Below are positions 6,990 through 15,443 of a stretch of DNA of 45,761 bases, piece after piece. This DNA is from CAZGSN01 sp964371655 (GTDB lineage Bacteria > Desulfobacterota > Binatia > HRBIN30). Under the pieces are notes generated by a model. It ran no database searches and was not told the origin of the DNA. It saw only the letters and a list, made by a program, of their open reading frames with translations. Location of the stretch: contig CAYJOD010000048.1 in the NCBI GenBank assembly GCA_964371655.1, positions 1-45,761 of the forward strand, given 5' to 3'. Both the position numbers and the translations under genes were made by a program. Position 1 is the first letter of the stretch, and each line of letters starts with the position of its first letter.

Positions 6990-9611
6990 ATGGACATCAA
7001 TCGATTCACCGAGAAGTCGCAGGAAGGCCTGCGCCAAGCACAGTCGCTCGCGACCCGACGCCACCACCAAGGCGTCGATGTCGAGCATCTGCTGCTGGCA
7101 CTCCTTGAACAGCCCGAGGGCCTGGCGGCGTCGATCGTGCAAGCGACGAAAGGCAACGTCGCCCTACTCAAGGAGCGCGTCACCGCCGAGCTCGACCGAC
7201 TGCCGCAGGTTTCCGGTCCGACCGGTACTCCCGAACAGCTCTACATCACACCACGCCTCAACCGCCTCCTTACCCAGGCTGAAGATGAAGCAAGCACGTT
7301 GAAGGACGACTACGTCAGCATCGAGCACCTGCTTCTCGCCGCCTGCGACGACCGTGGCGCGGCCGGCAGGCTCCTGAAGGAACAAGGGCTGCAACGCGAA
7401 TCCTTGATGGAAGCTTTGCAGCGAATTCGCGGCAATCAACGCGTCACCAGCCAGAATCCGGAGACTACCTACCAATCGCTAGAAAAGTACGGCCGCGATC
7501 TCACCAAGCTGGCGGCACAGGGGAAACTCGACCCGGTCATCGGCCGTGACGAAGAGATTCGTCGCGTCATCCAGGTGCTATCGCGTCGAACAAAGAATAA
7601 TCCCGTCCTCATCGGTGAGCCGGGTGTCGGCAAGACGGCCATCGTCGAAGGTCTCGCCCAGAGGGTTGTGCGCAAGGACGTTCCTGAAGGCCTCCGCGAT
7701 CGCAAGGTCGTCGCCCTCGACATGGGAGCCCTCATCGCCGGAGCGAAGTTCCGCGGCGAATTCGAAGAGCGGCTGAAGGCGGTCCTGAAGGAAGTCCAGG
7801 AGGCCGGCGGCGATATCATCCTGTTCATCGACGAGCTCCATACCGTCGTCGGCGCCGGCGCTGCGGAAGGGGCCATGGACGCGAGCAACCTGTTGAAGCC
7901 GATGCTCGCGCGCGGCGAGCTGCACTGCATCGGCGCCACGACTCTCGACGAGTACCGCAAGCACATCGAGAAGGATGCGGCCCTCGAACGGCGCTTCCAA
8001 CCGGTACTGGTCAAGGAGCCGAGCGTCGAGGATACGATCTCGATCCTGCGCGGGCTGTGCGAGCGCTACGAGGTGCATCACGGCGTGCGCATCAAGGACA
8101 GTGCCTTGGTGAGCGCTGCCGTCCTCTCGCATCGCTACATCTCCGATCGCTTCTTGCCCGACAAGGCAATCGACCTGGTCGATGAAGCCGCCGCCAAGCT
8201 GCGCACGGAGATCGATTCGATGCCGGCGGAGCTCGACGAGGTGTCGCGGCGGGTGATGCAGCTCGAGATCGAGCGCGAAGCGCTGCGCAAAGAGACCGAC
8301 AAGGCTTCGAAGAGTCGCCTCGAGAAGCTGCAGAAGGAGCTCGCCGAGCTACGCTCCGAGTCCGACGCCTTGCGGGCGCGCTGGGAGTCCGAAAAAGGAA
8401 CCATCGGCGCGCTGCGTGATTTGAGGCGCGAGATCGAAGCGACCAAGGTCGAAATCGGCAAGGCCGAGCGCGAGTACGACCTCAATCGTGTCGCCGAGCT
8501 CAAGTACGGCACGCTCGCGCAGCTCGATCGCAACCTGGCCGCGGCCGAAGAACAGCTCGCCACGGCAGCGAGCGGCCCGCGCCTCATGAAAGAGGAAGTC
8601 GGTGAAGACGACATTGCCGAGGTCGTTGCACGTTGGACTGGAATTCCGGTGAGTCGCCTCCTTGAAGGCGAGATGCAGAAGCTCCTGCAACTCGACGATC
8701 ACCTTCACCAGCGTGTGATCGGGCAAGACGAGGCCGTCACCGCGGTCGCGGACGCCGTGATCCGCGCCCGCGCCGGCATCAAGGACCCGAATCGTCCGAT
8801 CGGCTCGTTTATCTTCCTCGGCCCCACCGGCGTGGGCAAGACCGAGCTCGCCCGCGCGCTGGCGGAGTATTTGTTCGACGACGAAGCCGCCATGATTCGC
8901 ATCGACATGTCGGAGTACATGGAGAAACACACCGTCGCGCGCCTGATCGGTGCGCCTCCGGGGTACGTGGGATTCGAGGAAGGCGGCCAGCTGACCGAAG
9001 CCGCACGCCGCCGCCCCTACTCGGTGATTCTCTTCGACGAGATCGAGAAGGCGCACCACGACGTCTTCAACGTCATGCTGCAGATCCTCGACGACGGCCG
9101 CCTCACCGATGGACATGGGCGCACCGTCGACTTCAAGAACGCCGTCGTCATCATGACCTCGAACATCGGTAGCCAGCAGATCCTCGCCTACAAAGGCGGC
9201 GACGATAGCCAATCGTACGAGCGCATGAAGGCCGAAGTTCTGGAAGCCATGCGCCAGCACTTCCGCCCCGAGTTCCTGAATCGTGTCGACGAGATTGTCG
9301 TCTTCAGGAGCCTGACCCGCGGGCAGCTAAAGCAGATCGTCGAAATCCAGCTCTCACGCCTGCGGGCGCGGCTGGTGGAGCGCAAGATCGAGATCACGCT
9401 CTCGGAAGCCGCGATCGACCACTTCGCGCGCAGCGGCTACGACCCTGTGTACGGCGCACGCCCACTCAAGCGGCTGCTGCAAAAGGAGCTCGAAACCGCG
9501 CTGGGACGCAAGCTGATTGCAGGCGAGATCCACGACAGCTCGCGCGTCGTCGTCGACTTCGACGGCGAGCAACTGACCTTCACCAGCGAGCTCCTCGCCG
9601 AAAACGCCTAG
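6990..9611 (+). CDS. clpB: ATP-dependent disaggregase ClpB
   Basis: An 873-aa Hsp100 protein, normal length for ClpB. In order: Clp N-domain (residues 1-145), AAA1 with Walker A GEPGVGKT at 209-216 and Walker B ILFIDELH, a long Glu/Lys/Arg-rich coiled-coil middle domain (about 410-525) that separates ClpB from ClpA, AAA2 with Walker A GPTGVGKT at 611-618 and 'ILFDEIEKAH', then the D2 small domain. I see no IGF/IGL-type ClpP-binding loop, which fits ClpB. It rescues aggregated proteins in the cytoplasm with DnaK. The start follows GGAGAG. No clear CIRCE or sigma-32 site is visible upstream. Its neighbours are unrelated in function. Confidence 0.97.
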   Translation: MDINRFTEKSQEGLRQAQSLATRRHHQGVDVEHLLLALLEQPEGLAASIVQATKGNVALLKERVTAELDRLPQVSGPTGTPEQLYITPRLNRLLTQAEDEASTLKDDYVSIEHLLLAACDDRGAAGRLLKEQGLQRESLMEALQRIRGNQRVTSQNPETTYQSLEKYGRDLTKLAAQGKLDPVIGRDEEIRRVIQVLSRRTKNNPVLIGEPGVGKTAIVEGLAQRVVRKDVPEGLRDRKVVALDMGALIAGAKFRGEFEERLKAVLKEVQEAGGDIILFIDELHTVVGAGAAEGAMDASNLLKPMLARGELHCIGATTLDEYRKHIEKDAALERRFQPVLVKEPSVEDTISILRGLCERYEVHHGVRIKDSALVSAAVLSHRYISDRFLPDKAIDLVDEAAAKLRTEIDSMPAELDEVSRRVMQLEIEREALRKETDKASKSRLEKLQKELAELRSESDALRARWESEKGTIGALRDLRREIEATKVEIGKAEREYDLNRVAELKYGTLAQLDRNLAAAEEQLATAASGPRLMKEEVGEDDIAEVVARWTGIPVSRLLEGEMQKLLQLDDHLHQRVIGQDEAVTAVADAVIRARAGIKDPNRPIGSFIFLGPTGVGKTELARALAEYLFDDEAAMIRIDMSEYMEKHTVARLIGAPPGYVGFEEGGQLTEAARRRPYSVILFDEIEKAHHDVFNVMLQILDDGRLTDGHGRTVDFKNAVVIMTSNIGSQQILAYKGGDDSQSYERMKAEVLEAMRQHFRPEFLNRVDEIVVFRSLTRGQLKQIVEIQLSRLRARLVERKIEITLSEAAIDHFARSGYDPVYGARPLKRLLQKELETALGRKLIAGEIHDSSRVVVDFDGEQLTFTSELLAENA

Positions 9612-9753
9612 CACCCGGCACGCGGACAGCAGCGCGGACGCTGGCTATCGGCGCTATTCCGTTAGGCAGTCGCGGATCGATCGACCGGATCGGTCCGATC
9701 TCACGGACCAAGCCGGGCGATCGCTTTGCCTGAAGGTCCCTTCTACTCCCACC

Positions 9754-9769
9754 TGGCTTTCCCGTCGCT
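9754..9769 (+). promoter_or_regulatory. Weak sigma-54-like site before the beta-helix gene
   Basis: TGGCTTTCCCGTCGCT has GG and GC at the exact -24/-12 spacing and keeps TGGC and TCGCT, but it misses four consensus positions. It lies about 65 nt before the start at 9834. In GC-rich DNA this could be chance. The rest of 9612-9833 shows no gene. Confidence 0.2.
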
Positions 9770-9833
9770 TTCGTGGTCTTGGTGATCTGTGATTCGGTTC
9801 AACCGGATTCGCCTGTCAGCCAAGGAGGATCTC

Positions 9834-10958
9834 ATGATTCGTACACCCATCTCCAGTCTCGCTTTCATCGCCCTTGTCAGCGCTGTGAGTGTGTCTGCGG
9901 CGCCTCGGCCCGCTGCGGCCGTCGTCACCTGTGGATCGAATATCACCAGCGACGACGTGATGAACACCGACCTGGTCTGCGCCAATGACCCGGCGGTAAC
10001 CGTGACCGGCGCGACTCTGGATATGGCGGGGCATCGCATCGAAAGCTCGCTCGGCACCGGCGTCGTCCTCGCCGGTGCCGGTGCCAAGCTATACAAGGGT
10101 TTCATCGACAACTGCATCACCAACGGCGTAACCCTGGGCGGCAACGGCGGGCACACCGTGCAGTACGTTTTCGTTCGCGACAGCGCCGTGGGCTTTCTGG
10201 TTCAGTCCAGCGCTAACAAGATCGTCGATACGCAAGCGGTCAACAGCGGCGGCGTAGGCTACAGCGTCACCGCGTCGGGGAACAAGCTACTTCGCAACAC
10301 CGCGTCGGCGGGCAGCAGCCACCGCTTCTCCGTGGTCGCCGACGAAGTGACCCTGACCGAAAACGTGGCGCGAGGTGGAATGGCCGGGGCAGGGTTTTTC
10401 GTTCAAGGCAACAACCACAAGCTCTCGCGTAACAGTACCGCCGCAAGCGGTCAGAACGGTTTCGAAGTGACGGGCAATGAAAACAAGCTCGTCGATAACG
10501 TCGCCGCCCGCGATCAGGGCACGGCATTCGTGATCGCCGGCGACGCCAACAAGTTGAGCAAGAATCAGGCGCTGGCACCTTCGCTCGGCGATGGCTTCGA
10601 CCTCTCCGGCAACGGCAACAAGCTGGTGAAGAACCACGCCGTGAGAGCCTCGGGCGCCGGCTTCAAGGTGGCGGCGGGCTCGGCGGACAACTCATTCAAC
10701 GCCTGCACGGCGGTCGACTGTGGTGGTGCCGGCTTTCAGATCGACGGCACCGCCCATAAGATCCAGAAGTGCCAATCGATCGGCAACGACAACCAAGGCA
10801 TCCGCCTCGACGGGCAAGATTGCACGATCAGCTCAAACCTCGCTCTGGGCAACGCCATCGACGACGTCGACGACAACAACACCGACTGCGACAACAACTC
10901 TTGGGTGAACAACGTCTTCCGCACCGAGGCGGCAGCCAGCGCCGCCTGCACGCAGTAG
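9834..10958 (+). CDS. Secreted right-handed parallel beta-helix protein
   Basis: 374 aa from the ATG at 9834, chosen because AAGGAGG lies 6 nt upstream and a clean signal peptide follows (MIRTPISSLAFIALVSAVSV, cleaved near AAA/VVTC). The body is a ladder of about 23-residue coils with the recurring pattern G-N-x-N/H-K-L-x-x-N-x-A: GNKLLRNTA, HKLSRNSTA, NKLVDNVAA, NKLSKNQAL and NKLVKNHAV. This is typical of PbH1/NosD-type beta-helices with Asn ladders. Such proteins bind or cleave polysaccharides, or are structural; no catalytic triad is obvious. Several Cys (TDLVCAND, DNCITNG, NACTAVDCGG, DCTISS, TDCDNN, AACTQ) suggest an oxidised extracytoplasmic protein. Confidence 0.8.
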   Translation: MIRTPISSLAFIALVSAVSVSAAPRPAAAVVTCGSNITSDDVMNTDLVCANDPAVTVTGATLDMAGHRIESSLGTGVVLAGAGAKLYKGFIDNCITNGVTLGGNGGHTVQYVFVRDSAVGFLVQSSANKIVDTQAVNSGGVGYSVTASGNKLLRNTASAGSSHRFSVVADEVTLTENVARGGMAGAGFFVQGNNHKLSRNSTAASGQNGFEVTGNENKLVDNVAARDQGTAFVIAGDANKLSKNQALAPSLGDGFDLSGNGNKLVKNHAVRASGAGFKVAAGSADNSFNACTAVDCGGAGFQIDGTAHKIQKCQSIGNDNQGIRLDGQDCTISSNLALGNAIDDVDDNNTDCDNNSWVNNVFRTEAAASAACTQ

Positions 10959-11040
10959 CCGGACGGCGCGGGGATCACGGAAAGGGACCGAGGGGTAAAC
11001 GGAAGACCGCTCCTCAGCATCTCGTCCCCCGCCATCGTCG

Positions 11041-11976
11041 TCAGCGCGGACTGTCGCGAATCTCGAGCATCAGCGCCTGCAACACCAGCTCGAAGCCGAT
11101 GAGGAACGGCAGGACGCTGAGCATCACGGTTCCCGTCGTCGCCGGCTGCCCGGTCCACAGCGAGTGCGCCCAGGTCAACAGACCGAAGAGCCCGCTGAAG
11201 AACATCAGTGGCGCGCCGACCAGCAGAAACAGAGCGATCGGGGAGAAGTCGCGCAGCATGTATTTCTCCCACACCCGCAAGCAAAACCCTTTGGCCAGAT
11301 TGCGTGGGAAGGTGGCCACCACACGGCGGATGCGCAACGACGACACCTCATTGCCGTAATGCGCCGGCATGGCGACGTCCTTCACCCGATAGTTGAGGAT
11401 GTTGAGCTGGATCAGCATCGAGTTCTCGAAGAAGAAATCCGACGCCAGTTTGCTCAGGTCGATCGAGCTCAAGGCCGACGCGGTGATGGCAACGTACCCA
11501 TTCTGCGGATCGAAAACGTGCCAGTAACCCGACGCGAGCTTGGTGAGAAAGGTGAGGCTGAAGTTTCCGATCAGGCGCAAGAGCGGCATCTGCTGCAATG
11601 CGGTCGTGTGCAGGAAGCGGTTCGCCTTGGCGTAGTCGTATCCGTCGTGAACCAACGGCTTCAGCAGCGTCGCGATTTGCGCCGGGTCCATCTGTCCATC
11701 GCCGTCGACCTTCACGATCAGATCGGCTTGCCGTTCGAGAGCGCGCCGGAGGCCGGCGATCATCGCGCCACCGACTCCGGACTGCTGCGGCTGGCGCAAG
11801 ACCTCGACACGCGCATCGCCGACACCCCGCGCCACCGCGCTGGTGTCGTCGCTGCTGCAGTCATCCACGACAATGATATGGTCGACGTACTCGGGCATGC
11901 GGCGGATCACGTCAGCGACGTGAGCTCCCTCGTTGAATGCCGGCACCACCGCGACCACTCTGCGTTGCTCAAACAT
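11041..11976 (-). CDS. GT2 glycosyltransferase, DPM1/GtrB-like
   Basis: A 311-aa protein. The N-terminal GT-A domain has VVAVVPAFNEG (residues 7-17), the nucleotide-sugar loop VVDDCSSDDT (36-45) and the metal-binding DGDG (91-94), followed by QMDP. Residues about 235-300 contain two hydrophobic segments (SPIALFLLVGAPLMFFSGLF and TGTVMLSVLPFLIGFELVLQ), as in polyprenyl-phosphate sugar transferases of the GtrB/DPM class. Expected role: transfer of a sugar from a nucleotide donor to a lipid carrier on the cytoplasmic side of the inner membrane. It is a stand-alone gene on the same strand as the large glycan cluster but separated from it by the CBS gene. Donor and acceptor are not readable. Confidence 0.85.
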   Translation of the reverse strand: MFEQRRVVAVVPAFNEGAHVADVIRRMPEYVDHIIVVDDCSSDDTSAVARGVGDARVEVLRQPQQSGVGGAMIAGLRRALERQADLIVKVDGDGQMDPAQIATLLKPLVHDGYDYAKANRFLHTTALQQMPLLRLIGNFSLTFLTKLASGYWHVFDPQNGYVAITASALSSIDLSKLASDFFFENSMLIQLNILNYRVKDVAMPAHYGNEVSSLRIRRVVATFPRNLAKGFCLRVWEKYMLRDFSPIALFLLVGAPLMFFSGLFGLLTWAHSLWTGQPATTGTVMLSVLPFLIGFELVLQALMLEIRDSPR

Positions 11977-12259
11977 GAAGCCCTGCGTCTATGCCCCATC
12001 ATCCCAGCAAGTCAAGGTTGCCCCCGCACCAACTCAACTCTCTTGACCGCAGCGCCGGCACATGAACGAGAGTCATACCGGCGATCGATCCGCCGCGCCC
12101 TGCCACCGTGATCCCCCGATCGCCACGTCGTCGCAGGATTGAAACCGAACCTCAGGATGTCGCTCCTATTCCTGCGAAGCCACTTCGTCTACAACCATAA
12201 CCCTCGACCAGCGTGGCGCTGGCAAGGGGCTTGCGTTCGTTGACGCCGGGAGGTTCTAA

Positions 12260-12727
12260 ATGACGACGATTGCTTCGTTGATGGCGACCGATCTCGTAAC
12301 CGCAGCGGCGGAGGAGTCGGTGGCCGCTGTAGCCAAGCGCATGGCGAGTAATCGCGTAGGCGCGGTTCTGGTCGTGGATCGCGGCCGACTCGTAGGCCTC
12401 GTCAGCGAGCGCGATCTCCTCATGCGTGTCGTCGCCAACGGCTGTGACCCCAATACAACAGGGATCGGCGACATCGGGACCCACGATCTCGTGACCCTCG
12501 ACGTGACGCAGTCGCTCAAGGACGCGCTTCAGGTTTTTCGCAGCCGAAAGTTTCGCCATCTGCCGGTGGTCAAGGACGGTAAGCCGGTGGGCATCCTCTC
12601 CACAACCGACCTGCACAGCTACCTCGTCGACGAGTTCGAACGCTTTGTCGACGATCTCAAATACCGTGACTCGCTCGCCGGCGGTGTCGATCCCTACGAC
12701 CACTTCGGCGGTCAATACGGTCTTTGA
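12260..12727 (+). CDS. Tandem CBS-domain protein
   Basis: A 155-aa cytoplasmic protein with two CBS motifs: residues about 5-60 (LMATDLVTAAAEESVAAVAK, GAVLVVDRGRLVGLVSERDL) and 72-130 (HDLVTLDVTQSLKDAL, RHLPVVKDGKPVGILSTTDL). CBS pairs bind adenosyl ligands such as AMP, ATP or SAM and act as energy sensors. There is no fused effector domain. The C-terminal 30 residues are acidic and aromatic. GGGAGG lies about 7 nt before the ATG. It converges on the last gene of the glycan cluster; the 142 nt between them show no clear terminator. The 283 nt upstream (11977-12259) hold no supported gene. Confidence 0.88.
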   Translation: MTTIASLMATDLVTAAAEESVAAVAKRMASNRVGAVLVVDRGRLVGLVSERDLLMRVVANGCDPNTTGIGDIGTHDLVTLDVTQSLKDALQVFRSRKFRHLPVVKDGKPVGILSTTDLHSYLVDEFERFVDDLKYRDSLAGGVDPYDHFGGQYGL

Positions 12728-12869
12728 CGGATCGCCTCACCTTTCCCTACGCCCTAACCCGACAGAGCCGGAACCAAACAGGAAGAAATAGAAACTGGCG
12801 AACCACAAAGCGGAGTTGGAAGACCGGCAAATCGGCTAGGGTGGCGGCGAAAGTTCCGCAGGGACTCTT

Positions 12870-15443
12870 CTACACACAGCCGCCTAGGAAGCGGCTCGTG
12901 CAGGCCGACACTTCGCCGAGCGACACCGTCCCGTCGAGGTTGGCGTCGGCGACGGGACAGCTCGACTCGGGATGCGTTGGGCTGCAAAGCCCGGCTCCGA
13001 GGAAGGCGTTGATACAGCGTACGACCTCACCGATGCTCACCACATTGTTCGCGTCGCAATCGCCGGTGCACGTGGTCACCTTGAGCTGGGCGCCGACGCC
13101 GTTGATCTGCAGCGGCATCCCGCCGCTATCAGTGGCCGTCGCCGGGCTTGTCGTCGGGTACGTCGTCATCGTCGTCGCCGCGCTTACAGCAACTTGGCAG
13201 CTATACAGCAGGCCGTCCGGCAGAGACGTACCCAACTGAGCCGGCCCAACGCTGAAGCGTTCGATTCCGCTGCTCGGCGACTGCCGTGACAACGGCGCCT
13301 GAATCGCCGAGCCGGGGCCGATCGCCGGGTTCACGGCGCAGGTGAGGACACCAAACAGCCCGGCGTCAAACGTCCAATCATTCTGCGTCGAGCCCACGGA
13401 GTTGCCCGAGGTAACGAGGCTGGCGCGCAGACACGTGCTTCCGCCCGGACGTGCCGCGACCGCTGCCAGCGTCAGGGTCGCCACCCCGGGTGTCGGCGTC
13501 GGTGTTCGCGTCGACGTCTGGGTCTGGCTCGGCGTCGCGGTTGCGCTGTTGGTCGCCGTGGCTGTCAACGTGACCGAGGGGCTCGGTGTCGTCGTCGCTG
13601 TTGGGGTGCCGCCGCCGCTACCCTGCAGCGTGAAGCCGACCAAAGCGGACATCGACGTCGGTGGCGTCAGCGCCGCATCGAGCATGAGCGTATTGCACAC
13701 CACCTCACCCGAATTACTCACAATACGTGCGAACCCTTGCGCCACTCCCGACATCGAGATCACCTCGGTCTCGAAAACTTCAGCGGTGCCGGTCGTTCCG
13801 AGGGTCACCGTCGCACCCGGCTGGACGTTCACGACCGCGCCGTTGTCGGCGTGAACATCATTCAAGAGCGTGGCATTCGGGCTGAACATCTGCACACCGA
13901 CATCGATCGCACTCGAGGCCAGCGACGTGCAGAAGAAGTCCATCTCCATGTTCGCGCGCTTGACGACGCCGGGTACCACGGCCGCGTGGGTGGCGACATG
14001 GCCGTTGGAGAACTGCGGTAGGGCCAGGGTCGCAGGTACGGCGCCAGCCAGCGGGCGCACTCCGCCGTCGATCGTGGCCAGCGACACCGGCGGCGACACC
14101 GATGGGTCGAGGAGCTCGACATTGCAGCGCACGTTGGCCGAGCTGCCGATGATGCGTGCGACCCCTTGCATCCCCGTCGACACCGGAATGGTCGTCGACT
14201 CCAGATAGGTGGCCGTGGCCGCGGTACCAATCGTTACGGTTTGCCCGGGGCCGACATTGAGCACCGTCCCAACGTCGACGCTGATGTCGTTGACCCGTGT
14301 CCCGTCGAGGTTGGTGATCTCCACCCCAATGTCGATCGGTGTGCTGTCGAATGAGGTGCACAAGAACTCGGTGTCGAGGCGCGTACGCTTGGCTACGCCC
14401 GGCACGGTCATTACCAGGACGCTGGGCTTGCCATCCGAAAAGACAGGCAGCGCGGCGGGTAATCCTGGGAGAGTCGCCGGCGCGCTGCCCGAGACATTGA
14501 GGGCGCTGAGCGACCCGGGCGGGGCCACCCCGGCATCGATGACGAGCGCGGTACACGCGACTTGATCCGAGGTGCTGACAATCCGCGCCAGCCCCTGGCT
14601 AACGGCGGCAACCGTGAGCACGTGGGACTCGAGGAGGGCGGCCGTCCCGGTCGTACCGAAAGTGACTGTCGCTCCCGGGGCGAGGTTCAGCACGGCACCG
14701 TTCCCGGCGGTAACGCTGTTCAGCAGCACACCGGCGGAGCTGAAGATCTCGACGCCGACGTCGATCACGTCCGGCGCCAGCGACGTGCACAAGAAATCCA
14801 TCTCGACACTGCCGCGCTTGACCACGCCGGGAATCACAGCGGCGTGCGTCGCGGCCTTGCCGTCAGCGAACTGCGGCAGCGCGCTCGACGTCAACACCGC
14901 ACCGGCGATTGGTCTTACGCCTTCACCCAGGGTCGCCAGTGACACCGGCGGGGTGACGCCGTCATCTACCAGGAGGACGTTGCAGCGAACGCCAGACGCG
15001 CTGGCGACGACCCGCGCCGATCCCTGCGAGATGTCGGCGGCGGTGATGGTCAGCGACTCGAGAAACGCCGCGGTTGCCTTGGTGCCGATGGTGACAGTTT
15101 GCCCGCTAGCGACGTTCAGGATCGCGCCGGCGCCGGCGTGGACATCATTGAGCAACGTCCCGTCGGTATCGAAGAGTTGCACCCCGATATCGACGGCACT
15201 GGTTTCAAACGACGTGCACAGGAAGTCGGTTTGTAAGCGCGTGCGTTTGACGATGCCGGGAACCTTCAGGATGGAAACGCTGGGCTTGCCGTCGGAAAAC
15301 TGCGGCAGCACGGCATCGCCGATGCCTGCAAACGCGGGCCGCTGCGCCGCGCCGAACAGTAGGATCACGACCAAGGCTCCCAGACCCGAACGTTGGACGC
15401 CTAATCGCCCCCCCTTCGAAGCGGCATTCTCTCGGACAGTCAT
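12870..15443 (-). CDS. Secreted A-B-A-B repeat protein, cohesin-like plus dockerin
   Basis: 857 aa. Signal peptide about 1-40. Four copies of an unrecognised beta-rich domain follow: A1 (44-185), B1 (188-325), A2 (331-474), B2 (475-608). Each has the pattern LPxFxDG, PGxVKR, F(L/F)CTS, D(I/V)GV, GxVLNV, TxGTAxxxE, QGxAR(V/I)(V/I) and C-N, with Cys pairs 76/154, 219/297, 362/440 and 505/583, all exactly 78 apart and repeating every 143 residues. A Thr/Ser/Pro linker (609-653) leads to a cohesin-like domain (654-790; CAVNPAIGPGS, LPDGLLYSC) and a two-hand dockerin (793-857; GDCDANNVVSIGEVVRCINA, VADANLDGTVSLGEVSAC). Function unknown; surface display is inferred. The ATG overlaps the stop of the preceding repeat gene (ATGA), so translation is coupled. 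Last gene of the cluster. Confidence 0.85.
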   Translation of the reverse strand: MTVRENAASKGGRLGVQRSGLGALVVILLFGAAQRPAFAGIGDAVLPQFSDGKPSVSILKVPGIVKRTRLQTDFLCTSFETSAVDIGVQLFDTDGTLLNDVHAGAGAILNVASGQTVTIGTKATAAFLESLTITAADISQGSARVVASASGVRCNVLLVDDGVTPPVSLATLGEGVRPIAGAVLTSSALPQFADGKAATHAAVIPGVVKRGSVEMDFLCTSLAPDVIDVGVEIFSSAGVLLNSVTAGNGAVLNLAPGATVTFGTTGTAALLESHVLTVAAVSQGLARIVSTSDQVACTALVIDAGVAPPGSLSALNVSGSAPATLPGLPAALPVFSDGKPSVLVMTVPGVAKRTRLDTEFLCTSFDSTPIDIGVEITNLDGTRVNDISVDVGTVLNVGPGQTVTIGTAATATYLESTTIPVSTGMQGVARIIGSSANVRCNVELLDPSVSPPVSLATIDGGVRPLAGAVPATLALPQFSNGHVATHAAVVPGVVKRANMEMDFFCTSLASSAIDVGVQMFSPNATLLNDVHADNGAVVNVQPGATVTLGTTGTAEVFETEVISMSGVAQGFARIVSNSGEVVCNTLMLDAALTPPTSMSALVGFTLQGSGGGTPTATTTPSPSVTLTATATNSATATPSQTQTSTRTPTPTPGVATLTLAAVAARPGGSTCLRASLVTSGNSVGSTQNDWTFDAGLFGVLTCAVNPAIGPGSAIQAPLSRQSPSSGIERFSVGPAQLGTSLPDGLLYSCQVAVSAATTMTTYPTTSPATATDSGGMPLQINGVGAQLKVTTCTGDCDANNVVSIGEVVRCINAFLGAGLCSPTHPESSCPVADANLDGTVSLGEVSACTSRFLGGCV

